From Usitatibacter palustris (GTDB taxonomy: Bacteria; Pseudomonadota; Gammaproteobacteria; Burkholderiales; Usitatibacteraceae), in assembly GCF_013003985.1 (NCBI RefSeq), contig NZ_CP053073.1, forward strand, positions 2,170,001 to 2,234,000: a stretch of 64,000 nt of DNA, given 5' to 3'. Below the pieces are notes generated by a model. That model had not been told where the DNA came from, made no database searches, and saw nothing but the letters and a program-made list of their open reading frames with translations. Position 1 is the first letter of the stretch. Each line of letters begins with the position of its first letter. A program made the position numbers and the translations under genes. This document shows, piece after piece, positions 50,834 to 59,321 of the stretch.

Positions 50834-51613
50834 ATGGAAAACCCCGTACTGGTGCAACGCGAAGGCGCGATTGCCGTTGTGGTTCTCAATCGCCCCGAGA
50901 AGCTCAACGCGATCAATCGCGCGATGTGGCACGACCTCGCCGAATCGTTCGAGGCGCTTGCCGACGAAACCTGGGTGCGCTGCATCGTGCTTCGCGGCGC
51001 CGGCACCAAGGCGTTCGCGCCCGGCGCCGACATCACGGAGTTCACGACCGAACGCTCGACCATCGCGAAGGCCAAGGTCTACGCCGACGTGATGCGCCGT
51101 GCGATCGAAGCGATCGACCAGTGCCCTCATCCGGTGGTCGCGATGATCCACGGCGTATGCGTGGGCGGCGGCCTCGAAGTCGCGGGCCTCGCGGACCTGC
51201 GCATCTGCGGCGAATCGAGCCGCTTCGGCGTGCCCATCGCGAAACTCGGCCTCACCATGGCCTATCCGGAGATCGAGGGCCTCGTGCGCCTCGTCGGTGA
51301 AGCCACCGCGCTCGAGATCCTGCTCGAAGGCCGCGTGTTCGACGCGAAGGAAGCTCTCGCGAAAGGCCTCGTCACGCGCGTGGTCGCCGACGGCGAGGTG
51401 GAAGCCGAGGCGATGGCCACCGCGCAGCGCATCGCCGACGGCGCGCCGCTCGTCGCGCGCTGGCACAAGAAATTCGCGCATCGCCTGCGCAGCCCCGCCC
51501 CGCTCACCGACGACGAGTACGACGAGGGCATCGCGTGCTTCGGAACCGACGATTTCCAGGAAGGCCACAAGGCGTTCCTTGAAAAACGCAAACCTTCGTT
51601 CAAAGGCGAATGA
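50834..51613 (+). CDS. Enoyl-CoA hydratase/isomerase family protein
   Basis: 259 residues of the crotonase fold. LNRPEKLNAINRAMW and the oxyanion block GVCVGGGLEVAGLADLR are present; the latter keeps the first catalytic Glu. The second usual Glu (in FGQPEVGLG of standard hydratases) is replaced, as the sequence reads FGVPIAKLG. It may therefore be an isomerase, hydrolase or other crotonase rather than a simple hydratase. A CoA-transferase gene follows across a repeat, so the two may act in one acyl-CoA pathway. Confidence 0.85.
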   Translation: MENPVLVQREGAIAVVVLNRPEKLNAINRAMWHDLAESFEALADETWVRCIVLRGAGTKAFAPGADITEFTTERSTIAKAKVYADVMRRAIEAIDQCPHPVVAMIHGVCVGGGLEVAGLADLRICGESSRFGVPIAKLGLTMAYPEIEGLVRLVGEATALEILLEGRVFDAKEALAKGLVTRVVADGEVEAEAMATAQRIADGAPLVARWHKKFAHRLRSPAPLTDDEYDEGIACFGTDDFQEGHKAFLEKRKPSFKGE

Positions 51614-51830
51614 AAGGCGGGAACCACAGATGAACACAGATGAACACAGATAAAGGCAAAACAGATGGCTGCAGGAAGAGCGGCATTCCCGAAATATCAA
51701 CCTCATCGATGGCGCTCACCCTCACCTTGCTTTTATCTGTGTTCATCTGTGTCCATCTGTGGTTCCCGCCTTTGACTCTGCTTTTATCTGTGTTCATCTG
51801 TGTCCATCTGTGGTTCCCGCCTTTGACTCT
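51613..51830. repeat. Inverted and tandem CACAGATGAACACAGATG repeat cluster
   Basis: A 42-base arm at 51613-51654 is repeated inverted at 51732-51773 with one mismatch. The right arm belongs to a 51-base unit present twice, exactly, in tandem (51729-51779, 51780-51830). The units are built of CTGTGTTCATCTGTGTCCAT-type 10-base periods and end in CCGCCTTT. The left arm begins on the last base of the enoyl-CoA hydratase stop, the right end is 3 bases before the CoA-transferase ATG. Short open frames within it are not genes. Confidence 0.9.
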
Positions 51831-51833
51831 CCC

Positions 51834-53024
51834 ATGAGCGGACCGCTCACCGGAATCCGAGTCGTCGAGCTCGCGCAGATCATGGCGGGACCGACGTGCG
51901 GCATGTTGCTCGCCGACATGGGCGCCGAAGTCATCAAGGTCGAGAAGCTCCCCGGCGGCGACGACACGCGTGCCTACTCGCGTCCGAGCATCGCCGGCGA
52001 ATCGGCGGCATTCATGATGTTGAACCGCAACAAGCGCGGCATCGCGGTAAACCTCAAGAAGCCAGGCGGCGTGGAGGTCGTGAAGAAACTCCTCGCGACC
52101 GCGGACGTCGTCACCGAGAACTACCGCCGCGGCGCGCTCGAGAAAATGGGCCTGGGCTACGAGCAGCTGCGCGCGCTCTATCCGCGCCTCATCTACTGCG
52201 CGATCTCCGGCTATGGCCGCACGGGGCCCTACGCCGACAAGGGCGGGTTCGATCTCATCGCGCAGGGTTTCTCGGGCCTCATGAGCATCACGGGCGAGCC
52301 GGGCCGCAGCCCGATGAAGAGCGGCTCGCCGATCGCCGACATCAACGCGGGCATCCTCGCGGCGCTGGGCATCGTCTCGGCGCTGCATTCGCGCAACGCC
52401 ACCGGGCAGGGCCAGCTCGTCGAGACCTCGCTCATGGAAGCGGCGATCCAGCAGACGCTCTGGCATTCGTCGATGTACCTCGCGACCGGCGAGAACCCCG
52501 GGCCCGCGGGTTCTGCCCACCTGCTTACCGCGCCCTACGAGGCGTTCCCGACGAGCGACGGCTGGATCAACATCGGTGGCGCGAACCAGGCGAACTGGGA
52601 ACGCATCGCCGCCGTCACGGAGCTGGGCCACCTCGTGCATGAGGAGCGCTTCCGCACGAATGCCGATCGCCTCGCCAATCGCGTGGCCCTCGCGCAACTG
52701 ATTGCCGAGCGCACGCGCGGACGCAGCTCGGCTGAGTGGATCGCGGCCTTCGAAGCCGCGGGCGTTCCTGTTGGCCCGATCAATCGCATCGGCGACATGC
52801 TCGACGACCCGCAGGTGAAGGCGCGCGAGATGGTCGTCGAGGTCGAGCACGCCAAGGCCGGGAAGATGAAGACGCTGGGACTGCCCATCAAATTCTCGGT
52901 CACGCCGGGGCGCGTGAAGCGCGCCGCGCCTACGCTCGGGCAACACACGCGCGAAGTGCTCGCCTCACTGGGCTATGACGACGCCGCCATCGATCAGCTG
53001 GCTGCTGAGGGTGCGATTGCCTGA
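51834..53024 (+). CDS. CoA-transferase family III (CaiB/BaiF)
   Basis: 396 residues. It begins GPLTGIRVVELAQIMAGPTCG and has GAEVIKVEKLPGGD, NRNKRGIAVNLK and the GGFDLIAQGFSGLMSITGEP block, whose Asp is the expected acyl carrier. It would move CoA between carboxylic acids; the acid is unknown. The ATG follows the repeat cluster directly, and no ribosome-binding site is visible; the frame stays open upstream through repeat DNA. Confidence 0.9.
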   Translation: MSGPLTGIRVVELAQIMAGPTCGMLLADMGAEVIKVEKLPGGDDTRAYSRPSIAGESAAFMMLNRNKRGIAVNLKKPGGVEVVKKLLATADVVTENYRRGALEKMGLGYEQLRALYPRLIYCAISGYGRTGPYADKGGFDLIAQGFSGLMSITGEPGRSPMKSGSPIADINAGILAALGIVSALHSRNATGQGQLVETSLMEAAIQQTLWHSSMYLATGENPGPAGSAHLLTAPYEAFPTSDGWINIGGANQANWERIAAVTELGHLVHEERFRTNADRLANRVALAQLIAERTRGRSSAEWIAAFEAAGVPVGPINRIGDMLDDPQVKAREMVVEVEHAKAGKMKTLGLPIKFSVTPGRVKRAAPTLGQHTREVLASLGYDDAAIDQLAAEGAIA

Positions 53025-53133
53025 CACGACAGCGGGCTCGGGTCCTACATTCCTGTAGGCCCGGGGCGATGGGGCCGCGCGAGCGCACGGCGTCCAATGG
53101 AATCACCTTCATCCACATACAAAGGGGATCTCC

Positions 53134-53667
53134 ATGTCCGGAACAACCCTGCAGGACTTTCTCATCACACCGCCCGACAAGCGCGTGTACGTCGGCATCC
53201 CACGCCCGCGCTACGCACCTTCCGTCGCCGCCGGCATGATCGCCGGATTCGTGGCGCTCGGCCTCTGGGCCGCGCTCGGCCGGATCGTGGACGGCTCGTC
53301 GAGCTGGCAACCCTTCCACCAACTGGCGGCGGTATTCCTCGGAGCGGAAGCGCTCGATCCGATCGGCAGCTATGACCTCCCGATGATCGGGATCGCCATC
53401 GCGATGGTTCTCGCGGCCGGCGCGCTGGTCGGCGTCGCGCTCTCGCGCATCGTGATCGGCGCGAAGCCCCGTTCGGCGCCGGTGATCGGCCTCGTCGCCG
53501 GTCTCGCGCTCTACGGCCTGACCTTCTACGGCTTCGCGTATTTCTTCCCGTGGTTCGCAGATGCGCGCGGATGGATCCCGCTGGTTGCGTTCGCCGCGTC
53601 CGGCTTGTTCCTCACGCTGCTGTATCGTCCGTTCAAATTTCAACGGAAGCAGAACGACCTTCAGTAG
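53134..53667 (+). CDS. Small membrane protein, unknown function
   Basis: 177 residues with a good AAAGGGGA site. Four membrane helices are visible, about 28-50, 80-104, 112-135 and 145-165. The C-terminus is basic (FKFQRKQNDLQ). I do not recognise a family. The gap before it holds a bulged CGGG(T)CCTACA / TGTAGGCCCG inverted repeat at about 53039-53064. The TauE-like gene follows after a hairpin. Confidence 0.7.
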   Translation: MSGTTLQDFLITPPDKRVYVGIPRPRYAPSVAAGMIAGFVALGLWAALGRIVDGSSSWQPFHQLAAVFLGAEALDPIGSYDLPMIGIAIAMVLAAGALVGVALSRIVIGAKPRSAPVIGLVAGLALYGLTFYGFAYFFPWFADARGWIPLVAFAASGLFLTLLYRPFKFQRKQNDLQ

Positions 53668-53675
53668 TCGATAAT

Positions 53676-53700
53676 GGCGGCACGCCTCGGGCGTGCCGCC
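53676..53700. terminator. Hairpin directly before the TauE-like gene
   Basis: An 11-bp perfect stem GGCGGCACGCC / GGCGTGCCGCC with a TCG loop starts 9 bases after the previous stop and ends at the base before the ATG at 53701. It has no T-run on either strand. It may end the upstream transcript or shade the translation start; if ATG 53674 is used, it is coding. Confidence 0.45.
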
Positions 53701-54453
53701 ATGCCTTTCCTCCTCCTCTTTTCCATCCTCGCCGTCGCGGCGCTGGTCACCTCGTTCATCTCGGGCATCCTCGGGATGGCCGGCGGGATGATCCTGATGG
53801 GCATCCTGCTCGCGGTGCTGCCGGTGCCCGCGGCGATGATGCTCCACGGCATCACGCAGCTCGCGTCCAATGCGTGGCGCGCATGGCTCTGGCGAACATC
53901 GGTCGATTGGCGCGTGTTCCGCGGCTACGCGTACGGAACGATCGTGGCACTCGCCTTCTTCGTGGCCGTGCAGATCCTGGTGAGCAAGCCCGCGGCGCTC
54001 ATCATCCTGGGCCTCACGCCGTTCGTGGGTCTCGCGCTTCCGGAGAGCCTCAAGCTCAACGTCGAGCGGCGCGGGCATTCCTTCGCGTGCGGCCTCATCT
54101 GCCAGGGCCTGAACCTCACCGCCGGCGTCTCGGGCCCCATCCTCGATGTCTTCTTCGTGCGCTCCGCGATGGGGCGGCATGCGGTCGTCGCGACCAAGGC
54201 CCTCACGCAGAGCCTGTCGCACACCGTGAAGATCGCCTACTTCGGTGGCATCGCGGCGACGGCAGCCGGCAGCAACGTGCACGTGGGCATCGCGGCCACC
54301 ATGGTCGTGCTCGCGTTCGTCGGCACCACGCTTTCGCGCAGCGTGCTCGAGAAGATGAACGACACGTCCTTCCGCCTCTGGACGAAGTGGACCGTCCTCT
54401 CGCTGGGCGTGGTCTACCTCGCGAGCGGCGCGTTGCTCCTGGCCGAAGCCTGA
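53701..54453 (+). CDS. TauE/SafE-family membrane transporter
   Basis: 250 residues from ATG 53701; ATG 53674 would add nine residues encoded by a hairpin. Seven to eight membrane helices. The N-terminal block FISGILGMAGGMILMGILL and the later GLNLTAGVSGPILDVFF are the two repeated family motifs. TauE/SafE proteins are linked with export of sulfite or organosulfur anions; substrate unknown. No sulfur gene is adjacent. Confidence 0.85.
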   Translation: MPFLLLFSILAVAALVTSFISGILGMAGGMILMGILLAVLPVPAAMMLHGITQLASNAWRAWLWRTSVDWRVFRGYAYGTIVALAFFVAVQILVSKPAALIILGLTPFVGLALPESLKLNVERRGHSFACGLICQGLNLTAGVSGPILDVFFVRSAMGRHAVVATKALTQSLSHTVKIAYFGGIAATAAGSNVHVGIAATMVVLAFVGTTLSRSVLEKMNDTSFRLWTKWTVLSLGVVYLASGALLLAEA

Positions 54454-54475
54454 ATCGGCGCAACGCGCCCGCAGC

Positions 54476-55513
54476 TCACTTGTCGCTGATGCACTTGCCC
54501 ATCCGGTAGTGCTTTCCTTCGGGGCATTTGATCTTCGCCTCGCCCAGCTTCTCCGGGCAGCTCGGAACGCGCTTGCTCACGTGCTCTTCCTTCGCCGCAT
54601 CCTCGCGAACGCGCGCTGCACGAATGTCGGCCTCCGCCTTCTCGCACAGCGGGACGATCGCATCCGCACCGCCCTTGGCCCGATCGGCGGCCTGTTCGTG
54701 GCTCGAGCGACGGCTCTTCAGGTCCTGGGTCTGGCAGGCGAACTGGCCGCAGTTGCCGCTGTTGATCTTGTTCTCCAGCGCTTCCACTTCGGTTTTCTCG
54801 CGCCGGTACGTGCTCGCGAAGCCGTCGTACTTGGCGACGTGGGCGTTGTAGCTCGTCCACGCGGCTCGCTCCGCCTGCTGGTTTGGTGAAGTGAGCTTCG
54901 CCACGTGCGGCACGAAGTCATTGAACAAGCACCTCGCGACCGGCGACTGCTTGTCGGGGTGTTGTCCCGCCGGGCATGCCGACGGACCTTGCGGCGTCGT
55001 GGGCGCGACGGGTGCGGCGACCGGCGCCGCGGTCTTCACGAGAACCCACTTGGCGTTGGCGCGGCCCGTCGGATCCTGGTGGTACACATTGCCGTCCACG
55101 AACGCGTCACCCGCGGCGAGTCCCTTGCCGTGCTTCTTGTCCTTGATGAAGTACTGGCCCGGCGAGCCGGGCACGGGCTCGAAACGCCACTTCGCGTTGT
55201 CGCGCCCGTTGTGGAACTGGTGGTAGACGCGACCGTCATACGCATCGCCGGCCACCAGGTAGCGGCCATGGCTGTTGTCGCGCAGGTAGTAGTAGCCGGC
55301 CTCACGGGGCACTGGCTCGAGGTCCCACTTGAAATTGCCCGCGGCCTGCGGCGGCTGGTGGTAGATCTTCCCGTCGTACACGGTCCCCGCGACGACAGCG
55401 TTGGCCCACTTGGCGTCCTTCACGAGGCAATCCTGCTCGCACTCGAGGGCTGCGGCGGCGGTGGAGATAGCGAGTGCCGCGAATGCGGCGCTTCGAACAA
55501 TGTGCGCGTTCAT
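54476..55513 (-). CDS. Secreted protein with three beta-trefoil-like repeats and Cys-rich tail
   Basis: 345 residues with a signal peptide ending AAAAL. Residues about 45-175 contain three copies of a 40-residue unit: VYDGKIYHQPPQAAGNFKW, YDGRVYHQFHNGRDNAKW and VDGNVYHQDPTGRANAKW, each preceded by a YxL/KGL(A)AGD element. The YHQ...AKW spacing recalls ricin-type beta-trefoil repeats. The C-terminal part is helical with eight or so cysteines, ending KCPEGKHYRMGKCISDK. Function is unknown; a carbohydrate-binding surface protein is possible. Twin palindromes lie upstream. Confidence 0.75.
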   Translation of the reverse strand: MNAHIVRSAAFAALAISTAAAALECEQDCLVKDAKWANAVVAGTVYDGKIYHQPPQAAGNFKWDLEPVPREAGYYYLRDNSHGRYLVAGDAYDGRVYHQFHNGRDNAKWRFEPVPGSPGQYFIKDKKHGKGLAAGDAFVDGNVYHQDPTGRANAKWVLVKTAAPVAAPVAPTTPQGPSACPAGQHPDKQSPVARCLFNDFVPHVAKLTSPNQQAERAAWTSYNAHVAKYDGFASTYRREKTEVEALENKINSGNCGQFACQTQDLKSRRSSHEQAADRAKGGADAIVPLCEKAEADIRAARVREDAAKEEHVSKRVPSCPEKLGEAKIKCPEGKHYRMGKCISDK

Positions 55514-55583
55514 GGTTTCCCTGTCTTCCCTTGTTGTTTTGTCGTAGGGGAAGCATAGGGCGGCGCGCACGCCGCGAGAACAC

Positions 55584-55610
55584 GACCTAGGTCTTGCACA
55601 GACCTAGGTC
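55584..55610. promoter_or_regulatory. Twin GACCTAGGTC palindromes
   Basis: The 10-base palindrome GACCTAGGTC occurs twice, at 55584-55593 and 55601-55610, separated by TTGCACA (17 bases centre to centre). It lies 71-97 bases upstream of the trefoil-repeat gene and just after the stop of the next minus-strand gene. The layout suggests a dimer-of-dimers operator; the regulator is unknown. Confidence 0.5.
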
Positions 55611-55621
55611 GCGTCGTGCTG

Positions 55622-56371
55622 CTACAGCGGAAAGCGGTAGACCGTCTTCGTCTTCGTCACGCCGTTGATCGTGTACTCGAGCGTCGCGCGGCCGACCGTG
55701 CCCGGCGACTGCGTGAAGTCGATCGTGGCCGAACCGACGGGCTGCACAAGGACCAATCGCGGATCGTAGTCCGGGCCCTGGAACGAAGGACCCGTCGTGC
55801 GATAGACGTTGCCGTTCCAGCGCGAGTAGCTCGTCCAGCCGCCGGGCTGGAACGTGAACCACTGCGGCTCGCCATTGGTGCCGTAGACGAACAACTCGCC
55901 GAAGACGCCGCCGCTCGCACCCTGGTGCAGCGACAACGCCCATCCGGTCTCCAACGGGTTCCACCACATGCCGGTGTAATCCGTGAGCGGACGGATCGGG
56001 GGCGGGAAGACCGCGACTTCAGGACGATCCACGACTTCGAAGCGCAGCGATTCTGCGGGCGTGGGCGTGTCGCCGAAGAACAGATCCACGCGATAGCTGC
56101 CCGGAGGATAAGTGCCCACGCGAATGTCGACCACGCGAGGCTCGCCCGCGACCAGGCAGGCGTTCAGTTGCGTGCGCACGACGATCGCGGCATCGGTTTT
56201 CGAGACGCGCACCGTCGACGGATTGAACGTGCACGAGTCCGCGTTGATGCGCAGGTTGATGGGATCGAACGCGGAGGGTTGCGAGGGGACGATCTCGGAG
56301 GCGGCATGGGCCCCCGCGCCCGCGGCCAGCGCAAAAGTCGCGGCCACGGCTTTCAAGGTGAGGCGAAACAT
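55622..56371 (-). CDS. Secreted protein with WWNP-type C-terminal domain, unknown function
   Basis: 249 residues with a signal peptide ending AHAAS. The first half looks like a beta-sandwich (FNPSTVRVSKTDAAIVV; PPGSYRVDLFFGD). The second half has TGMWWNPLETGWALSLHQG, a motif seen repeatedly in exported proteins of betaproteobacteria and relatives, followed by YGTNGEPQWFTFQPGGW. Role unknown. It is on the same strand as the trefoil-repeat gene, 108 bases upstream of it. Confidence 0.7.
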   Translation of the reverse strand: MFRLTLKAVAATFALAAGAGAHAASEIVPSQPSAFDPINLRINADSCTFNPSTVRVSKTDAAIVVRTQLNACLVAGEPRVVDIRVGTYPPGSYRVDLFFGDTPTPAESLRFEVVDRPEVAVFPPPIRPLTDYTGMWWNPLETGWALSLHQGASGGVFGELFVYGTNGEPQWFTFQPGGWTSYSRWNGNVYRTTGPSFQGPDYDPRLVLVQPVGSATIDFTQSPGTVGRATLEYTINGVTKTKTVYRFPL

Positions 56372-56462
56372 CTTCGGGCTCCTGGGTTTTTGGATGCCCT
56401 GAAATTCTAGCGAATCTGCTCGCGACAGTCGTCGCCGTTCGTGACCGTCATTGCGCGTTTCG

Positions 56463-56577
56463 TCGCAAAATAAATGGGGTCAGACTCGACTTAATTTAAT
56501 TCTGTGGATAACTGGAGCCGAACCCCAGTTATCCACAGAATTAAATTAAGTCGAGTCTGACCCCATTTATTTTGCGA
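56463..56577. repeat. 115-base perfect palindrome, GGGGTCAGAC family (copy 1)
   Basis: Arms of 53 bases (56463-56515 and 56525-56577) are perfectly complementary around a 9-base loop. The arms contain AAATAAATGGGGTCAGACTC. The right arm overlaps the 3' end of the GGDEF/EAL gene and supplies its last codon AAA and stop TAA. No transposase is encoded inside. It would form a very strong hairpin in RNA from either strand. Confidence 0.92.
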
Positions 56578-59245
56578 TCCAGCGCGTGGCCGCCTCGGCA
56601 TCCATCGGCCGCGCCACGTGGAACCCCTGCCCTTCGTCGCAGCCGCTCGCGCGCAGCGCCGCGAGCGTGGCTTCGTCCTCGATGCCCTCGGCGACGACGG
56701 AAAGCCCCAGGTTGTGCGCGAGCGCGATCGTCGATTCCACGATCACGCGGTCCTCGCGGCGCGTGAGCATGTGGCTCACGAAAGACACGTCGATCTTGAG
56801 CGCGTGCAGCGGCAGGCGCTTCAGGTGCGAGAGCGACGAGTAGCCGGTGCCGAAGTCGTCGACGGCGAGCTGCACGCCGAGCGCGCGCAGGCGCGCCACG
56901 GTTGCGTTCGCCCGCTCGGGATCGGCGATGAGCGCGCTCTCGGTGATCTCCAGCTCCAGCATCTTCGGATCGGCGCCGTGCGTCTTCAGCAGTCGCTCGA
57001 CCTGTTCGGGGCATGCGTCATCGAGAAGATGGCGCGCGGAGAGATTCACCGACATGCGCACGGGCGTCCCCTTCGAGGCCCACACCCGCTGCTGTGCGAG
57101 CGCCTGCCCGAGCACGCAGAGCGTGAGCGGACGGATCACGTCGGAAAGCTCCGCGAGCGGAATGAATCGCCCCGGCGGGAGCAGGCCAAGCCGCGGATGT
57201 TCCCAGCGCACGAGCGCTTCGAAGCCGACCAGCGCGCCATCGGCGAGCCGCACGCGCGGCTGGTAATGCACGACCAGCTCGTTGCGGCGCACGGCGCTGT
57301 TGAGCTCCGAGAGCAGCGCGAGCCGCTCGGTCGAATACGGGTCCTGCTCCTGGTCGTACACCGCGAAGCCGGCGCCGAGGCGCTTGGCCGAGTACATGGC
57401 GACGTCCGCGCAGCGCAGCAGGCCGCTCGCCGTGGCGCCGTGGTGCGGGGCCAATGCAATGCCGATGCTCGCGCCGATCTCGAGGCGATACGTGCCCACC
57501 TCGAAAGGCGCAGTCAGCACGCTGAGCACGCGCGCGGCGGCCGCTTCGGCCTGCGCCTCGTTGTCGAACCGGTCGAACCAGATCGCGAATTCGTCACCGC
57601 CCAGGCGGGCAACAAGCCCCGTGCCGCCGAGCTCCGTCGACAGCCGCCGCGCCACGCTCGTGAGCAGCACGTCGCCCACGGGGTGCCCCAGCGTGTCGTT
57701 GATTTCCTTGAAGCGATCGAGGTCGACGAGCAGCAGCGCCCCGAGACCCTCGCGCGAAGCCACGCGCTCGAGACCCTGCTCGATCGTCTCGCGCAGGCGG
57801 ATGCGATTCGGAAGTTGCGTGAGCGCATCGTGCATCGCGAGGTGCCGCAGTGAATCGACGTTGTGCCCGCGCTCGAGCTCGCCCGAGGCGCGCACCGCGA
57901 AGATCCGCAGCATGCTCTCGGCGGTCGCCGGATCGGCGAGCGGACGCTTGAAGAGCACGGAGATGAGCCCGAGGGCGCGCCCGCGCGAATCGACGAGCGG
58001 CGCGCCGACATACGCCTCGATGCCCTTCTGCGTCAGCGCAACATCCAGCGGGAACTGTTGCCCGACGCCGCTCGGATAGGCGCACACGCCGCGGCCGATC
58101 ACGGTCTCGCAGGGAGAACCGTGCAGGTCGTACTCGAAATCGGCGCCGGGCTTGTCGCCGGCCTGGACGGCAATCGTGCGCACCTTCAACCGGTTGGCCG
58201 GGTCGAGCTCGCCCACGAAGGCGACGTCGGCCTCCAGCGCGCGGCCCAGGTGGGCGACGAGCGAACGGAAGAACGACTCTCCCGTCTCCGCCGCGACGCC
58301 TTGCGCGATGGCATAGATGAGCGATTCCTGGCGCTTGCGCTCGGTGACGTCGCGGCTGGTCGTCACGACGCACGCTTCACCCCGGATGTCGATGCGTTCG
58401 CCCGAAAGGTGGAACGTGCGCACGTCGCCGGGCTTGCGGCGGAACTGCACCTCGAAGTCGCGCACGAGCCCTTCGCGCGTGACCTTGTCGGCCCACTGCG
58501 CGCGCTGCACCGGATCGACCCAGAGGCCGATGTCGAGCGTGGTCTTGCCGATCACCTCGGCGACCTTGTAGCCGGCGTCGCGCTCGAACGCTTCGTTGAC
58601 GTGCAGGATCGTGCCGTCGGACAGGCGCACGACGGAGATCCAGTCGGGGCTCGAGTTCACGGCGCGCTCGAAGAGCTCGCGCGATTCCTCGAGCTGCGCG
58701 TGCGCTCGCCGGAGCGTGTCGCGGTCGAGGGCGGCGGCCGCGAGATCGGCCATGGAGGATGCGAATTGCTGCTCGTCGAGTGTCCAGTAGCGCCGTTCGC
58801 CCACGGATTCGAGGCAGACGGCGCCGCGCGCGCGCCCGCCCTGCCAGATCCCCGAATCGAGCATCGAGACGATGTTGTGCGCCGCGATGTAGTCGCCGGC
58901 GAATTCGCGCGTGTAGGGATCGGTGGCCGCATCGGGCGCGACGATCGCCCGGCTCCAGCGCAGCGCGTGGAAGTATTCCGGACAGGCGGCCGACTCCAGC
59001 CGCTCGCCCGACTCGTGACGATTGGCATGGAGTTCGTAGAGGTCCTGTAGGACGAGCTCCTCGTCGCCCCGGGTGAACAGCCACACGGATACCCGGTGGC
59101 AGCGCAAGGTCTTCGCGGTCGTTTCCGTGAGCGCGCGCCACGCCTGCGCCGGTTCAGCGCTTGATATTCCGCTCTTCAGGAGCGCGAACAGGGCCGCCTG
59201 CTGGGCCTGGACCCGCAGTGCCGCTTCATCCTGGTCCCGTTTCAC
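56567..59245 (-). CDS. GAF-PAS-GAF-GGDEF-EAL signalling protein
   Basis: 892 residues from a GTG with AGGGAG four bases upstream; the frame stays open to 59866 without homology. Order: GAF-like domain (about 15-175), PAS (about 185-300), GAF (about 315-480), GGDEF (about 485-645, motif RLGGDEFAIWF near 547 intact) and EAL (about 655-890, GFEALVRWEHP, LEITESALI, DDFGTGYSSL). Both catalytic motifs look functional, so it could make or break cyclic-di-GMP; no RxxD inhibitory site precedes GGDEF. No membrane segment is seen. The stop lies in a palindromic repeat. Confidence 0.92.
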   Translation of the reverse strand: MKRDQDEAALRVQAQQAALFALLKSGISSAEPAQAWRALTETTAKTLRCHRVSVWLFTRGDEELVLQDLYELHANRHESGERLESAACPEYFHALRWSRAIVAPDAATDPYTREFAGDYIAAHNIVSMLDSGIWQGGRARGAVCLESVGERRYWTLDEQQFASSMADLAAAALDRDTLRRAHAQLEESRELFERAVNSSPDWISVVRLSDGTILHVNEAFERDAGYKVAEVIGKTTLDIGLWVDPVQRAQWADKVTREGLVRDFEVQFRRKPGDVRTFHLSGERIDIRGEACVVTTSRDVTERKRQESLIYAIAQGVAAETGESFFRSLVAHLGRALEADVAFVGELDPANRLKVRTIAVQAGDKPGADFEYDLHGSPCETVIGRGVCAYPSGVGQQFPLDVALTQKGIEAYVGAPLVDSRGRALGLISVLFKRPLADPATAESMLRIFAVRASGELERGHNVDSLRHLAMHDALTQLPNRIRLRETIEQGLERVASREGLGALLLVDLDRFKEINDTLGHPVGDVLLTSVARRLSTELGGTGLVARLGGDEFAIWFDRFDNEAQAEAAAARVLSVLTAPFEVGTYRLEIGASIGIALAPHHGATASGLLRCADVAMYSAKRLGAGFAVYDQEQDPYSTERLALLSELNSAVRRNELVVHYQPRVRLADGALVGFEALVRWEHPRLGLLPPGRFIPLAELSDVIRPLTLCVLGQALAQQRVWASKGTPVRMSVNLSARHLLDDACPEQVERLLKTHGADPKMLELEITESALIADPERANATVARLRALGVQLAVDDFGTGYSSLSHLKRLPLHALKIDVSFVSHMLTRREDRVIVESTIALAHNLGLSVVAEGIEDEATLAALRASGCDEGQGFHVARPMDAEAATRWIAK

Positions 59246-59321
59246 AGCGCTCCCTGCATCCGGCGATTCACGATCCCATTCTATCCGGGCTAGTAATATC
59301 CCTCGCGAGGAGGATGTCGCA

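Noticed and set aside
51729-51830. CRISPR-like direct repeats
   Set aside because: Only two adjacent identical 51-base units without spacers and no cas genes.
51640-51833. Short open frames in the CACAGATGAA repeats
   Set aside because: The peptides are translations of the 10-base period and have no independent support.
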